Under the pieces are notes generated by a model. It saw only the letters and a program-made list of their open reading frames with translations. It did no database searches and was not told where the DNA came from. From an uncultured Clostridia bacterium (GTDB taxonomy: Bacteria > Bacillota > Clostridia > UBA1381), in the NCBI GenBank assembly GCA_934476075.1, contig CAKSNH010000028.1, positions 1 to 20,702 on the forward strand: 20,702 nt of DNA, in the 5' to 3' direction. A program made the position numbers and the translations under genes. Shown here one piece after another: positions 14,513 through 20,702 of this stretch; the stretch's first letter is position 1, and each line of letters starts with the position of its first letter.

Positions 14513-15850
14513 TTAAATAAGCTTTTTAGCCTCACGGATAAGTGTGTTGCGGTCATTGGGGATTTCGCCGTCAACGACACGGTTTAGCAGGGTGTTTAGA
14601 ATTTCGCCCATTCTTTTGCCGGGGGCCATGCCGAGTTTTATTAAATCTCTGCCGTTTATATTAAGGCTTTTCATGCTGAAACACTCTTGTTTTGACAAAA
14701 CTTCTTCTGCCAATTTTTCGATATAATCAAATTTTTCAAGCCGTTCTTCGATAAACTGCGGAGCAAGTCCCCGTGTGTCGCATCTTTTCACGTTAAGCAG
14801 ACGCTTAAACTGCACTTCGCCGATTTTGCCGAGCCAACGCTTTACATATTTGTTTTCGGGCATTATTTCGGAATCGTGATAATATATCAGTTCGGTGACA
14901 TTTTTTATTGTGTCATTGTCAAATTTTAAATCGGCAAGAATTTTTCGTGTCATATCCGCACTTATTTTTGCGTGACCGTAAAAATGTCCTATGCCGTCAT
15001 CGCTTTTTGAAAAGCACAGCGGTTTTGCTATATCGTGAAAAAATACCGCAAGGCGGATTGTCAGGTCGGGCGGAGCTTGTTCGAGGGCTTTTAGAGTGTG
15101 ACCCCACACGTCATATATATGATGAAAATTATGCTGTTCAAACCCAAACATAGGTTGTATATCGGGGATAATTTCCGCAAATACGGATTTATATTCGTTT
15201 AGTATGGTGCACGCACATTTGCCTGTGATTATTTTGCAAAATTCAGCGTTTATGCGTTCTGCCGATATGTGCACAAGGCTTTGTTTCAATGCGTGGATTT
15301 CTTTTTGCGTGTCCTGTTCAATGCTAAACCCAAGCTGTGACGCAAACCGCACCGCACGCAGAATACGAAGTGCGTCCTCCTCAAAGCGTTTTTTTGCATT
15401 TCCGACACAGCGTATTATCTTGTTTTCGCAGTCAGCCATACCGCCGAATACGTCAACAATACCGATTTTATCATTGTATGCCATAGCATTTACAGTAAAA
15501 TCACGTCTTGCCAAATCTTTTGTTATATCGCCGGTAAACTCTATGCTGTCGGGGTGACGGCTGTCGGTGTATTCGCCGTCAATTCGGCAGGTGGTTACTT
15601 CGTATGGAATTTTGTTTATTGCAACGGTGACAGTGCCGTGTTTCAGACCTGTTTCGATAACATGATAGTCTTGTGAAAATATATTTATAACGTCATTGGG
15701 TTTTGCCGATGTGCATATGTCCCAATCGTTTGGGGTTCTGCCGAGGATATAATCCCGCACGCAGCCGCCGACTATATATGCCTCAAATCCGTTTTTTTCA
15801 AGTTCTGATATAATCAGTTTGGCAGCTGCCGGCATTTCGATTTTAACCAT
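14513..15850 (-). CDS. cca: CCA-adding tRNA nucleotidyltransferase
   Basis: ATG at 15850 is chosen over the longer frame that opens at 15958: GAGGAG lies 9 bases upstream and the family N-terminus starts there (445 residues). The head domain has YIVGGCVRDYILGR (25-38) and the metal-binding DWD (Asp42, Asp44). ARRDFTVNAMAY (114-125) and EDALRILRAVRFA (158-170) are the nucleotide-selection and neck motifs of class II enzymes. An HD domain (FFHDIAKP, His272-Asp273) follows, as in many Firmicutes versions. It builds or repairs the CCA end of tRNA. CCA-only or A-only activity is less likely. Confidence 0.95.
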   Translation of the reverse strand: MVKIEMPAAAKLIISELEKNGFEAYIVGGCVRDYILGRTPNDWDICTSAKPNDVINIFSQDYHVIETGLKHGTVTVAINKIPYEVTTCRIDGEYTDSRHPDSIEFTGDITKDLARRDFTVNAMAYNDKIGIVDVFGGMADCENKIIRCVGNAKKRFEEDALRILRAVRFASQLGFSIEQDTQKEIHALKQSLVHISAERINAEFCKIITGKCACTILNEYKSVFAEIIPDIQPMFGFEQHNFHHIYDVWGHTLKALEQAPPDLTIRLAVFFHDIAKPLCFSKSDDGIGHFYGHAKISADMTRKILADLKFDNDTIKNVTELIYYHDSEIMPENKYVKRWLGKIGEVQFKRLLNVKRCDTRGLAPQFIEERLEKFDYIEKLAEEVLSKQECFSMKSLNINGRDLIKLGMAPGKRMGEILNTLLNRVVDGEIPNDRNTLIREAKKLI

Positions 15851-15872
15851 ATTAATCACTCCTCGATACAGT

Positions 15873-15881
15873 ATTATATCA
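15873..15881 (-). promoter_or_regulatory. Extended -10 promoter of cca
   Basis: On the minus strand TGA-TATAAT (15881-15873) is a perfect extended -10 located 23 bases before the start codon. The -35 region (TGTGAA, 15901-15896) is weak. Confidence 0.55.
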
Positions 15882-15950
15882 TTGAAATGTAAAAATTCAC
15901 AGGCTAAAATAATTTTTTTTAACAATGTGTAGTTTTTGTCGCATGAAATA

Positions 15951-15959
15951 TGGTACAAT
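15951..15959 (+). promoter_or_regulatory. Extended -10 promoter of the acidic anchored protein gene
   Basis: TGG-TACAAT (15951-15959) fits an extended -10. No -35 is clear at the usual distance. The gene starts at 15994. Confidence 0.45.
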
Positions 15960-15993
15960 ATATACAGAACATAAAATTGGGGAGGGGATATTT

Positions 15994-16488
15994 ATGAAAG
16001 AATTAGCAATATTTTTCGGGATATTAATAGCAATTTCACTTTTAAACGTACTATATGCGAATGTAAAAGAGTTTGCGGCGGTTAAGTGTGAGGAAACATT
16101 CTGCATGAATAAAGCTGAAAGCGGAAGTACATATTGTGCGGAGCACCAACCGACACCAAAGCCGACTTTTAAACCGGTACCGACCGCAGAACCGACGATT
16201 GCGCCGCAAGTTACGCCAAGACCGACAGCAGCACCAAGATATACCGCAAGACCGTCATATACATCTGCACCAAGATATACCGCAAAGCCGTCAAGCGGTT
16301 CGTCATATAAAAGCAATTCATCTTCAAAGGGGAAGAATTCGTCAAAATCATCGTCATACAAATCCTATGATGAGGGATATGAGGCGGTGTATGACGATGA
16401 TGATTATGATGATGAACGTTATAAATACGATAAGGACTATGCCGACGGTGTAGATGATGCGATGGACGAAAGAGAAGATGATTGGTAA
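15994..16488 (+). CDS. Membrane-anchored Pro/Thr-, Ser- and Asp/Tyr-rich protein
   Basis: ATG 15994 follows a strong GGGGAGGGG (about 15978-15987); the longer frame from 15925 has no such site. The 164-residue product has one N-terminal membrane helix (about residues 4-24). It is followed by CEETFCMNKAESGSTYCAEH (Cys, Cys, Cys, His; zinc-ribbon-like). A Pro/Thr/Lys-rich linker comes next, with degenerate PRYTA(R/K)PS units, then a Ser/Lys tract. The C-terminus is very acidic with many Asp and Tyr, containing DYADGVDDAMDE. No family function is known to me. The architecture suggests a surface or membrane-tethered protein, possibly metal-binding. It stands alone between convergent and divergent neighbours. 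Confidence 0.8.
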   Translation: MKELAIFFGILIAISLLNVLYANVKEFAAVKCEETFCMNKAESGSTYCAEHQPTPKPTFKPVPTAEPTIAPQVTPRPTAAPRYTARPSYTSAPRYTAKPSSGSSYKSNSSSKGKNSSKSSSYKSYDEGYEAVYDDDDYDDERYKYDKDYADGVDDAMDEREDDW

Positions 16489-16521
16489 AATAAACGGGGC
16501 TGTTTGACAGCCCCGTTTATT
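16489..16521. terminator. Bidirectional terminator
   Basis: A perfect 15-bp stem, AATAAACGGGGCTGT (16489-16503) with its complement (16507-16521), closes on a TTG loop. It separates the convergent acidic-protein gene and the ATPase gene. T-rich tails are short. Confidence 0.8.
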
Positions 16522-16531
16522 AGTTCGCAGT

Positions 16532-16549
16532 AAATTGCGAAAAACACAA
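16532..16549 (+). repeat. Possible fragment of the dispersed repeat
   Basis: This 18-base stretch matches 20532-20549 of repeat copy B at 17 positions. It is short, so chance cannot be excluded. Confidence 0.35.
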
Positions 16550-16553
16550 ATTT

Positions 16554-19154
16554 TTATCTATTTCTCAGCATTTTCAAAATCTGAACAACAATAAATGTAC
16601 CCAGTGATAATCCGTATACCGATAAAAGTTCGGTCATGGTAAGCGGTGCAACCGAGAATATGCCTTGCAAAGCCGGTATTAAAAGCACCGAGTTAAGGAA
16701 CACAAAACCTATCAAAAACGCACCAATCATGCTCTTGTTGTTCCACATTTTCCTTGTAAACCATATTGCTCTGTCCGATTTACAGTTAAATCCGTGCACA
16801 AGTCTTGACAAGCATAGCGTTGCAAATGCCATTGTGCTTGCAACGTCAGCATTTCGCATATAGCCTATATAAAATGCCGCCATGGTCATAATGCCTATCA
16901 CAAGTCCCTCTATACCGATATTTGTTATGACACGTTTGGTTAGGATTGACTGATTTTTCGGACGTGGTTTTTCGGTCATTACATCACTGTTGTGCGGTTC
17001 TACACCCAATGCAATCGCCGGCAGACTGTCGGTGAGCAGATTTATGAATAACAGATGCACCGCTTTAAAAGGTACAGGTAATGCCATGATTGACGCATAT
17101 AGGACGGAAAGTATTCCGGCAGCGTTGCCCGAAAGCAGGAATTGGATTGCACGCTGAATGTTTTTATAAAGGTTACGTCCGTTTTCCACGGCTTTTACTA
17201 TTGTTGCAAAATTATCATCGGTAAGTACCATTGATGCCGCATCTTTTGCCACTTCACTGCCTGTTATACCCATGGCAACACCTATATCCGCCTGTTTCAG
17301 TGCGGGAGCGTCATTCACACCGTCGCCCGTCATGGATACGATATATCCTTTTCTCTGCCAAGCACGAACTATTCGTATTTTGTGTTCGGGAGATACTCTC
17401 GCATAAACGGCGACGTCGGTGACGAAACTGTCCAATTCGTCATCGGACAGATTTTCTATTTCACTGCCCTCGACAGCTCGGCGGTTATCGTCCAATATGC
17501 CTATTTTTTCGGCTATTGCGGAGGCGGTGATAAGGTGGTCGCCGGTTATCATTATCGGCAGAATACCCGCACTTTTACATTTTGCAACGGCATCGGCACT
17601 TTCCTCTCGTGGAGGGTCCTGCATTGCGATAAGTCCCAAAAGGATATATCCGTTTTCGTCCGCAACGGTTACATCGGGAGAATTTACGTCTTTTTCGCAC
17701 ACCGCAAGTACACGCAGACCCATTTTTGAAAACTGCATATTTACGCTTTTCAGGTCCGCTAAATCAGCGTCTGTGAATTTACGCTTGCCGTCTGCGGTTT
17801 TCACTTCGAGAATGAGCGGTGCAAGCACGTCAACCGCACCTTTGGTAAGCATTTTATAGTTTTCGCCGATTTTGTGGACAGTGCTCATAAGTTTTCGGTC
17901 GGAGTCAAACGGTATCTCGCCCAAACGTGGATATTTCTCACGCATATCCTCATAAGGCAGACCGTGTTTTTTTGAAAAATCTATAAGTGCGATTTCTGTC
18001 GGGTCGCCTATTTCCTGTCCGTCCTTGCGGATTGAATCGTTGCACAGTGCACCGTCTATTATAAGCTGGGCTTGACGTTCGTTTATTTTATCGTCTTTGT
18101 CGATTATTTTTCCGTCAAAATAAAATTTTTGTACGGTCATTCTGTTCTGCGTCAGAGTACCGGTTTTGTCGGAGCAGATTACCGACACACTGCCAAGTCC
18201 CTCCACCGCTTGAAGTTTGCGTATGATTGCATTTTCTTTTGCAAGCTTTTGCGTTCCCACCGAAAGTACGATAGTGACGATGGAACTCAGTGCTTCGGGG
18301 ATTGCGGCTACCGCAAGCGCCACCGCAAATATAAATGCGTCGGAAAAACCGGTTAATGAGATATTTCCGCTTCTGAACAGAGTAAGTGCCATAACAACAA
18401 CGCATATGCCGATAATAATAAATGAAAGTTTTCTGCCGAAATCGTCAAGACTTTCCTGTAATGGCGTTTTCTTTTCCTGCGTATTCTTTAAAAGGCTTGC
18501 GATTTTGCCTATTTCCGTGTTCATGCCTGTTGCGGTGACAACCATTTTCGCTCTGCCGTAGGTCACAAAACTGCCCGAATATACCATATTAACTCTGTCA
18601 CCGAGAGCTTTTTCGCCGTCAAGGACAGTGTCTTGCTTTTCGACAGGCTCACTCTCACCCGTCATGGCACTTTCATCAATTTTCGCAGACGCATTTTCTA
18701 TAATACGTCCGTCGGAACAGACATAGTCGCCTGCCTCCAAAACCACAATATCGCCGACAGCAACGTCAGCTCCGGCAACGATTTTTACTTCGCCGTTTCG
18801 GATAACCTTTGCCGTCGGAGCGGACATTTCCTTTAAACTGTTCAGCGACTGCTCCGCTTTCAGGTGCTGAACAGTACCGAGTACGGCGTTTATGGTGATA
18901 ACCGCCAATATAACAACCGCACTTTCAGCATCGCCCAATATGCCCGAAATAATCGCCGCTATTATAAGTATGATTACAAGAAAATCCTTGTATTGGCTCA
19001 AAAATATCATAATCGGACTTTCTTTTTTTGTGTCGGCAAGTACATTTTTGCCGAATTTTTTTAGGTTTTCCTCAGCCTGCGACTGCGATAAACCGTTTTC
19101 GCCCGTGCCGAGCTCGGATAGAACATCTTCCTTTTTCTTTTGATAAAATTCCAT
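16554..19154 (-). CDS. P2-type cation ATPase (Ca2+-type; probably Mn2+ export)
   Basis: ATG at 19154 is preferred over ATG 19172 because GGAGG lies 5 bases before it and the family N-terminus (MEFYQKKKEDVL) starts there, giving 866 residues. The motifs are TGES (165-168), the phosphorylated Asp329 in DKTGTLT, and MTGDGVNDAPALKQADIGVAMG. Ten membrane segments are expected. M4 has IPEALS and M6 has NLLTDSLPA, as in Ca2+ pumps. M5 has GNAAGIL where SERCA has NVGE, so the site I glutamate is missing, which suggests a single cation site. The upstream Mn2+ riboswitch makes manganese export the best guess, as for the riboswitch-controlled P-type ATPase YoaB of Lactococcus. Calcium remains possible. 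Confidence 0.92.
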   Translation of the reverse strand: MEFYQKKKEDVLSELGTGENGLSQSQAEENLKKFGKNVLADTKKESPIMIFLSQYKDFLVIILIIAAIISGILGDAESAVVILAVITINAVLGTVQHLKAEQSLNSLKEMSAPTAKVIRNGEVKIVAGADVAVGDIVVLEAGDYVCSDGRIIENASAKIDESAMTGESEPVEKQDTVLDGEKALGDRVNMVYSGSFVTYGRAKMVVTATGMNTEIGKIASLLKNTQEKKTPLQESLDDFGRKLSFIIIGICVVVMALTLFRSGNISLTGFSDAFIFAVALAVAAIPEALSSIVTIVLSVGTQKLAKENAIIRKLQAVEGLGSVSVICSDKTGTLTQNRMTVQKFYFDGKIIDKDDKINERQAQLIIDGALCNDSIRKDGQEIGDPTEIALIDFSKKHGLPYEDMREKYPRLGEIPFDSDRKLMSTVHKIGENYKMLTKGAVDVLAPLILEVKTADGKRKFTDADLADLKSVNMQFSKMGLRVLAVCEKDVNSPDVTVADENGYILLGLIAMQDPPREESADAVAKCKSAGILPIMITGDHLITASAIAEKIGILDDNRRAVEGSEIENLSDDELDSFVTDVAVYARVSPEHKIRIVRAWQRKGYIVSMTGDGVNDAPALKQADIGVAMGITGSEVAKDAASMVLTDDNFATIVKAVENGRNLYKNIQRAIQFLLSGNAAGILSVLYASIMALPVPFKAVHLLFINLLTDSLPAIALGVEPHNSDVMTEKPRPKNQSILTKRVITNIGIEGLVIGIMTMAAFYIGYMRNADVASTMAFATLCLSRLVHGFNCKSDRAIWFTRKMWNNKSMIGAFLIGFVFLNSVLLIPALQGIFSVAPLTMTELLSVYGLSLGTFIVVQILKMLRNR

Positions 19155-19193
19155 AACAGCCTCCATAAACATTTATTTTGGGGATAATAATAA

Positions 19194-19245
19194 TAAAAAA
19201 AGCAAGACTTCCACTGCAAAATAATTGCAGTAAAAGTCTTGCTTT
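19194..19245 (-). terminator. Terminator of the manganese riboswitch
   Basis: The arms at 19225-19245 and 19199-19219 form a stem of about 21 bp with two G-U pairs in the minus-strand RNA. They are followed by seven U residues (19200-19194). The 5' arm includes the GCAAGACTTT strand of the aptamer, so the two folds exclude each other. Confidence 0.9.
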
Positions 19246-19330
19246 ATAAATATGAACCGGACCGTATCGGTCGTAATGACGATTTCATATACACAGCAGT
19301 TATACTGTGCAAGCTACTCCCCTTCACTTC
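19194..19330 (-). promoter_or_regulatory. yybP-ykoY manganese riboswitch
   Basis: Read on the minus strand, the hallmark AAGGGGAGTAGC begins near 19325, and the second conserved block GCAAGACTTT (19242-19233) closes the aptamer. Between them lie GTCGTCATTACGAC-like sequence and CGGTCCGG. The 3' part overlaps a terminator (19194-19245). Members of this class sense Mn2+ and normally turn expression on by preventing termination. It directly precedes the P-type ATPase gene. Confidence 0.9.
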
Positions 19331-19336
19331 ACAATT

Positions 19337-19365
19337 ATGGTAACATATTTTGATTTATTTGTCAA
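19337..19365 (-). promoter_or_regulatory. Promoter of the riboswitch-ATPase transcript
   Basis: On the minus strand a perfect TTGACA (19365-19360), a 17-base spacer and TACCAT (19342-19337) with a TGT extension. The RNA should start near 19330, just before the aptamer. Confidence 0.75.
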
Positions 19366-19400
19366 TTATAAATTGTGAATTTTTGAGATAAAATATTCAA

Positions 19401-19435
19401 AAACAAAAAAACAGACAAGCCGTTTAAGACTTGTC
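19401..19435 (-). terminator. Minus-strand terminator downstream of the helical protein gene
   Basis: On the minus strand GACAAG (19435-19430) pairs with CTTGTC (19419-19414), and a T-rich tract (about 19411-19405) follows. It resembles the pflA terminator. It probably ends the transcript from 20106, with a 227-base untranslated tail. Confidence 0.65.
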
Positions 19436-19662
19436 CGCTTAGTCCTATTCATATTGGGGGATATTTTCGGACTGTACCAATATAAAATTGGATTTTAGGG
19501 GTTAATTGAAAAAGTGTGTGTTTATGGGGAGGAAAATCAATTTACTAAAAAAATCGGTCTATTGATTGACCTCGCTTAGCCGCTTTATCGGCTACAATTA
19601 AAGTATAAATAAAAGATATGTCTTTTGTGTGAACTTTTGATTAACAATCAGTGAAGAATATA
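19436..19662. other. Spacer with no recognised gene
   Basis: It holds small inverted repeats only: ATATTGG (19451-19457) can pair with CCAATAT (19477-19483), which can instead pair in part with ATTGG (19487-19491). A 6-bp hairpin TAGCCG/CGGCTA lies near 19578-19594. GGGGAGG at about 19527 is not followed by a frame longer than 13 codons. I see no gene. Confidence 0.5.
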
Positions 19663-20106
19663 TTATGCAAGATAATTTTGCATGATGTTAATGTTGTTTC
19701 GGTCGGTTTCGATTAATTGCTCGGCAATATTCCGTGCGGACGGACTTACGTTGACATTGCTGTTTACAAGTCTTGTTATCTCGATAATACCCAGTGTACT
19801 GCCGTTAATCAGAATTTCCGCCATGTGACCCGACGTTTGGTTTGTTATGGTGGCAAGGCTGACCGCCGACCACATTCCCGCTTTTGTGATAAAATCATTT
19901 TCGGGAGGCAATAAGCGGTAGCCGTATAATTCGTTTGCGGCGGCATTGGCTATGTTTTGATACTTATTATACTGCTGTTTGAGCACATTTTTAAATTCGG
20001 CGGATTGGGTTTTGGATAAAAGCACATTTATGGCGTCTGCGGCAATTTTGGTGCTTTTGTAAACTTCGTTTAAAAGGTTTATAGTTCTGTTATCGGCTGT
20101 ATTCAT
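19663..20106 (-). CDS. Small helical-bundle protein of unknown function (147 aa)
   Basis: ATG at 20106 is chosen because AAAGGA lies 8 bases upstream; an ATG at 20139 lacks such a site. The 147-residue product appears all alpha-helical and soluble, with no cysteine, signal peptide or membrane helix. Two amphipathic helix pairs (NLLNEVYKSTKIAADAINVL to NVLKQQYNKYQNIANAAANE, and HMAEILINGSTLGIIEITRL to ARNIAEQLIETDRNNINIM) suggest a ferritin-like four-helix bundle. I do not see the full iron-ligand set of a ferritin. Similar uncharacterised proteins seem common in Clostridia, but function is unknown. Confidence 0.75.
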   Translation of the reverse strand: MNTADNRTINLLNEVYKSTKIAADAINVLLSKTQSAEFKNVLKQQYNKYQNIANAAANELYGYRLLPPENDFITKAGMWSAVSLATITNQTSGHMAEILINGSTLGIIEITRLVNSNVNVSPSARNIAEQLIETDRNNINIMQNYLA

Positions 20107-20184
20107 AAAAATCGTCCTTTCTGTTTTGACAAAATGCAAATCAAACTGTATTTTTTACGGATTTTACACTATTTTTTATGTCAG

Positions 20185-20214
20185 TATATAGTTATTTTAA
20201 TCACTTTAATTCAA
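20185..20214 (-). promoter_or_regulatory. Possible promoter of the helical protein gene
   Basis: On the minus strand TTGAAT (20214-20209), an 18-base spacer and TATATA (20190-20185). The match is moderate and the region is AT-rich. Confidence 0.35.
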
Positions 20215-20254
20215 AGTATGACAGACAATTTTCGTTTATAAAATTAGAATATTA

Positions 20255-20263
20255 TGGTAAAAT
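20255..20263 (+). promoter_or_regulatory. Extended -10 promoter of the four-cysteine protein gene
   Basis: TGG-TAAAAT (20255-20263) lies 25 bases before the start codon. The 5' leader would be short and begins near the AAAAGGGG ribosome site. Confidence 0.45.
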
Positions 20264-20288
20264 ATTGATATGAAAAGGGGTGTTTTAA

Positions 20289-20507
20289 ATGTATTCGAGT
20301 ACGGTACAAAAGATATGCAAATATTGTCAGTGGGCAAAGCCTGCGGTAGGTGTGGAAAATTATATGCGGTGTGACGTATACAGAGGATTTTTTACACTCG
20401 GACATTCGTGCATTAATTTTAAATACGACATATTCAAAAAAGATGTACACCGCTTGCCGGACATATCCTCTTTGGGATTTACCGCCGCCGATTTTTCGAT
20501 AGATTGA
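20289..20507 (+). CDS. Small four-cysteine (zinc-ribbon-like) protein (72 aa)
   Basis: The 72-residue product has cysteines at 10, 13, 28 and 41 in the pattern CX2C-X14-C-X12-C (KICKYCQW, YMRCDVYR, HSCINFKYD). This suggests one bound zinc. The ending CINFKYDIFKKDVHRLP resembles small clostridial proteins that end in CxxFKYDPLKRxP, from memory; their role is unknown. AAAAGGGG precedes ATG 20289. The gene is alone on the plus strand, with a dispersed repeat right after its stop codon. Confidence 0.75.
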   Translation: MYSSTVQKICKYCQWAKPAVGVENYMRCDVYRGFFTLGHSCINFKYDIFKKDVHRLPDISSLGFTAADFSID

Positions 20508-20520
20508 TACGGTATTTTTT

Positions 20521-20596
20521 TAATTTGTAGAAAATTGCGAAAAACGCAATGACGAAAAATCAAAAATGCTGCCTTATTCCTCCGCCCACAGGCAGT
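20521..20596 (-). repeat. Dispersed 76-bp repeat, copy B (inverted)
   Basis: This is the inverted partner of 11514-11589, gapless, with 9 mismatches in 76 bases. It contains the hairpin ATTGCG/CGCAAT and CTGCC/GGCAG pairing. Like copy A, it sits just downstream of a gene. Confidence 0.85.
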
Positions 20597-20658
20597 GCGT
20601 CTGTCAGAAACTTTTTAAAAATATGTGTAGGTTTGTCAATGATGTGTTACACAATCGG

Positions 20659-20702
20659 TCAAAAAATTTCGCCGTCTTGCAGGAAAGCCTTAATGTAATC
20701 AA
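20659..20702 (-). CDS. Possible 3' tip of a minus-strand gene (partial)
   Basis: One minus-strand frame entering from the right edge reads DYIKAFLQDGEIF and stops at 20659-20661. It is protein-like, but only 13 codons are visible, so this is a weak call. A small palindrome (TGTGT-T-ACACA, 20643-20653) lies just beyond the stop. Confidence 0.3.
   Translation of the reverse strand, partial: DYIKAFLQDGEIF

Noticed and set aside
15204..15557. 117-codon plus-strand frame
   Set aside because: It is antisense to the well-supported cca gene and has no ribosome binding site.
19525..19566. 13-codon ORF starting at the ATG just before GGGGAGG
   Set aside because: Too short, the ribosome-site-like sequence lies inside it, and nothing indicates translation.

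Overview
The window looks like chromosome from a low-GC, spore-forming anaerobe of the Clostridia (Bacillota). Evidence: AT-rich spacers, strong GGAGG-type ribosome binding sites, TTG starts on two genes, a Spo0E-like protein, pyruvate formate-lyase with its activase, and glycine and manganese riboswitches. Most of it is housekeeping DNA. No transposase, integrase, phage gene or CRISPR array is visible.

Positions 1-680 hold two head-to-tail copies of a compact element. The complete copy has its own promoter (307-335), a 5' hairpin with a GCAA loop, two long-range 11-bp helices that join its two ends (360-370 with 629-639; 394-404 with 611-621), several internal hairpins, a 49-codon reading frame with a very good ribosome binding site, and a terminator. 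It resembles a structured RNA with an embedded small ORF, and I do not recognise it as a named class. It is the most novel item here.

Positions 680-5412 are amino-acid transport. A single-aptamer glycine riboswitch precedes an AGCS-family sodium/amino-acid symporter. Next comes a polar amino-acid ABC operon (permease, ATPase, a LURP-one-related protein, binding lipoprotein). Positions 5456-7507 carry rsuA (16S rRNA pseudouridine synthase), lgt (lipoprotein maturation, which the binding lipoprotein needs) and a Spo0E-like small protein. Positions 7508-10917 carry pflB and pflA, with a long AT-rich regulatory region upstream and an internal terminator between them. A flavodoxin-like gene (11020-11490) follows, driven by a MerR-type promoter with a 19-bp spacer, although no MerR gene is in the window.

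Positions 11595-15850 are on the minus strand: a divergent PRPP synthetase, a GNAT acetyltransferase, uppP (undecaprenyl-diphosphate phosphatase) and the CCA-adding enzyme. A plus-strand gene at 15994-16488 encodes a membrane-anchored, Pro/Thr-, Ser- and Asp/Tyr-rich protein. Positions 16554-19365 (minus) hold a Ca2+-type P-type ATPase behind a yybP-ykoY (Mn2+) riboswitch with terminator, which points to manganese export. The right end has a small helical-bundle protein, a 72-residue four-cysteine protein, one copy of a 76-bp dispersed repeat whose inverted partner lies 9 kb away (11514-11589), and possibly the 3' tip of a minus-strand gene.
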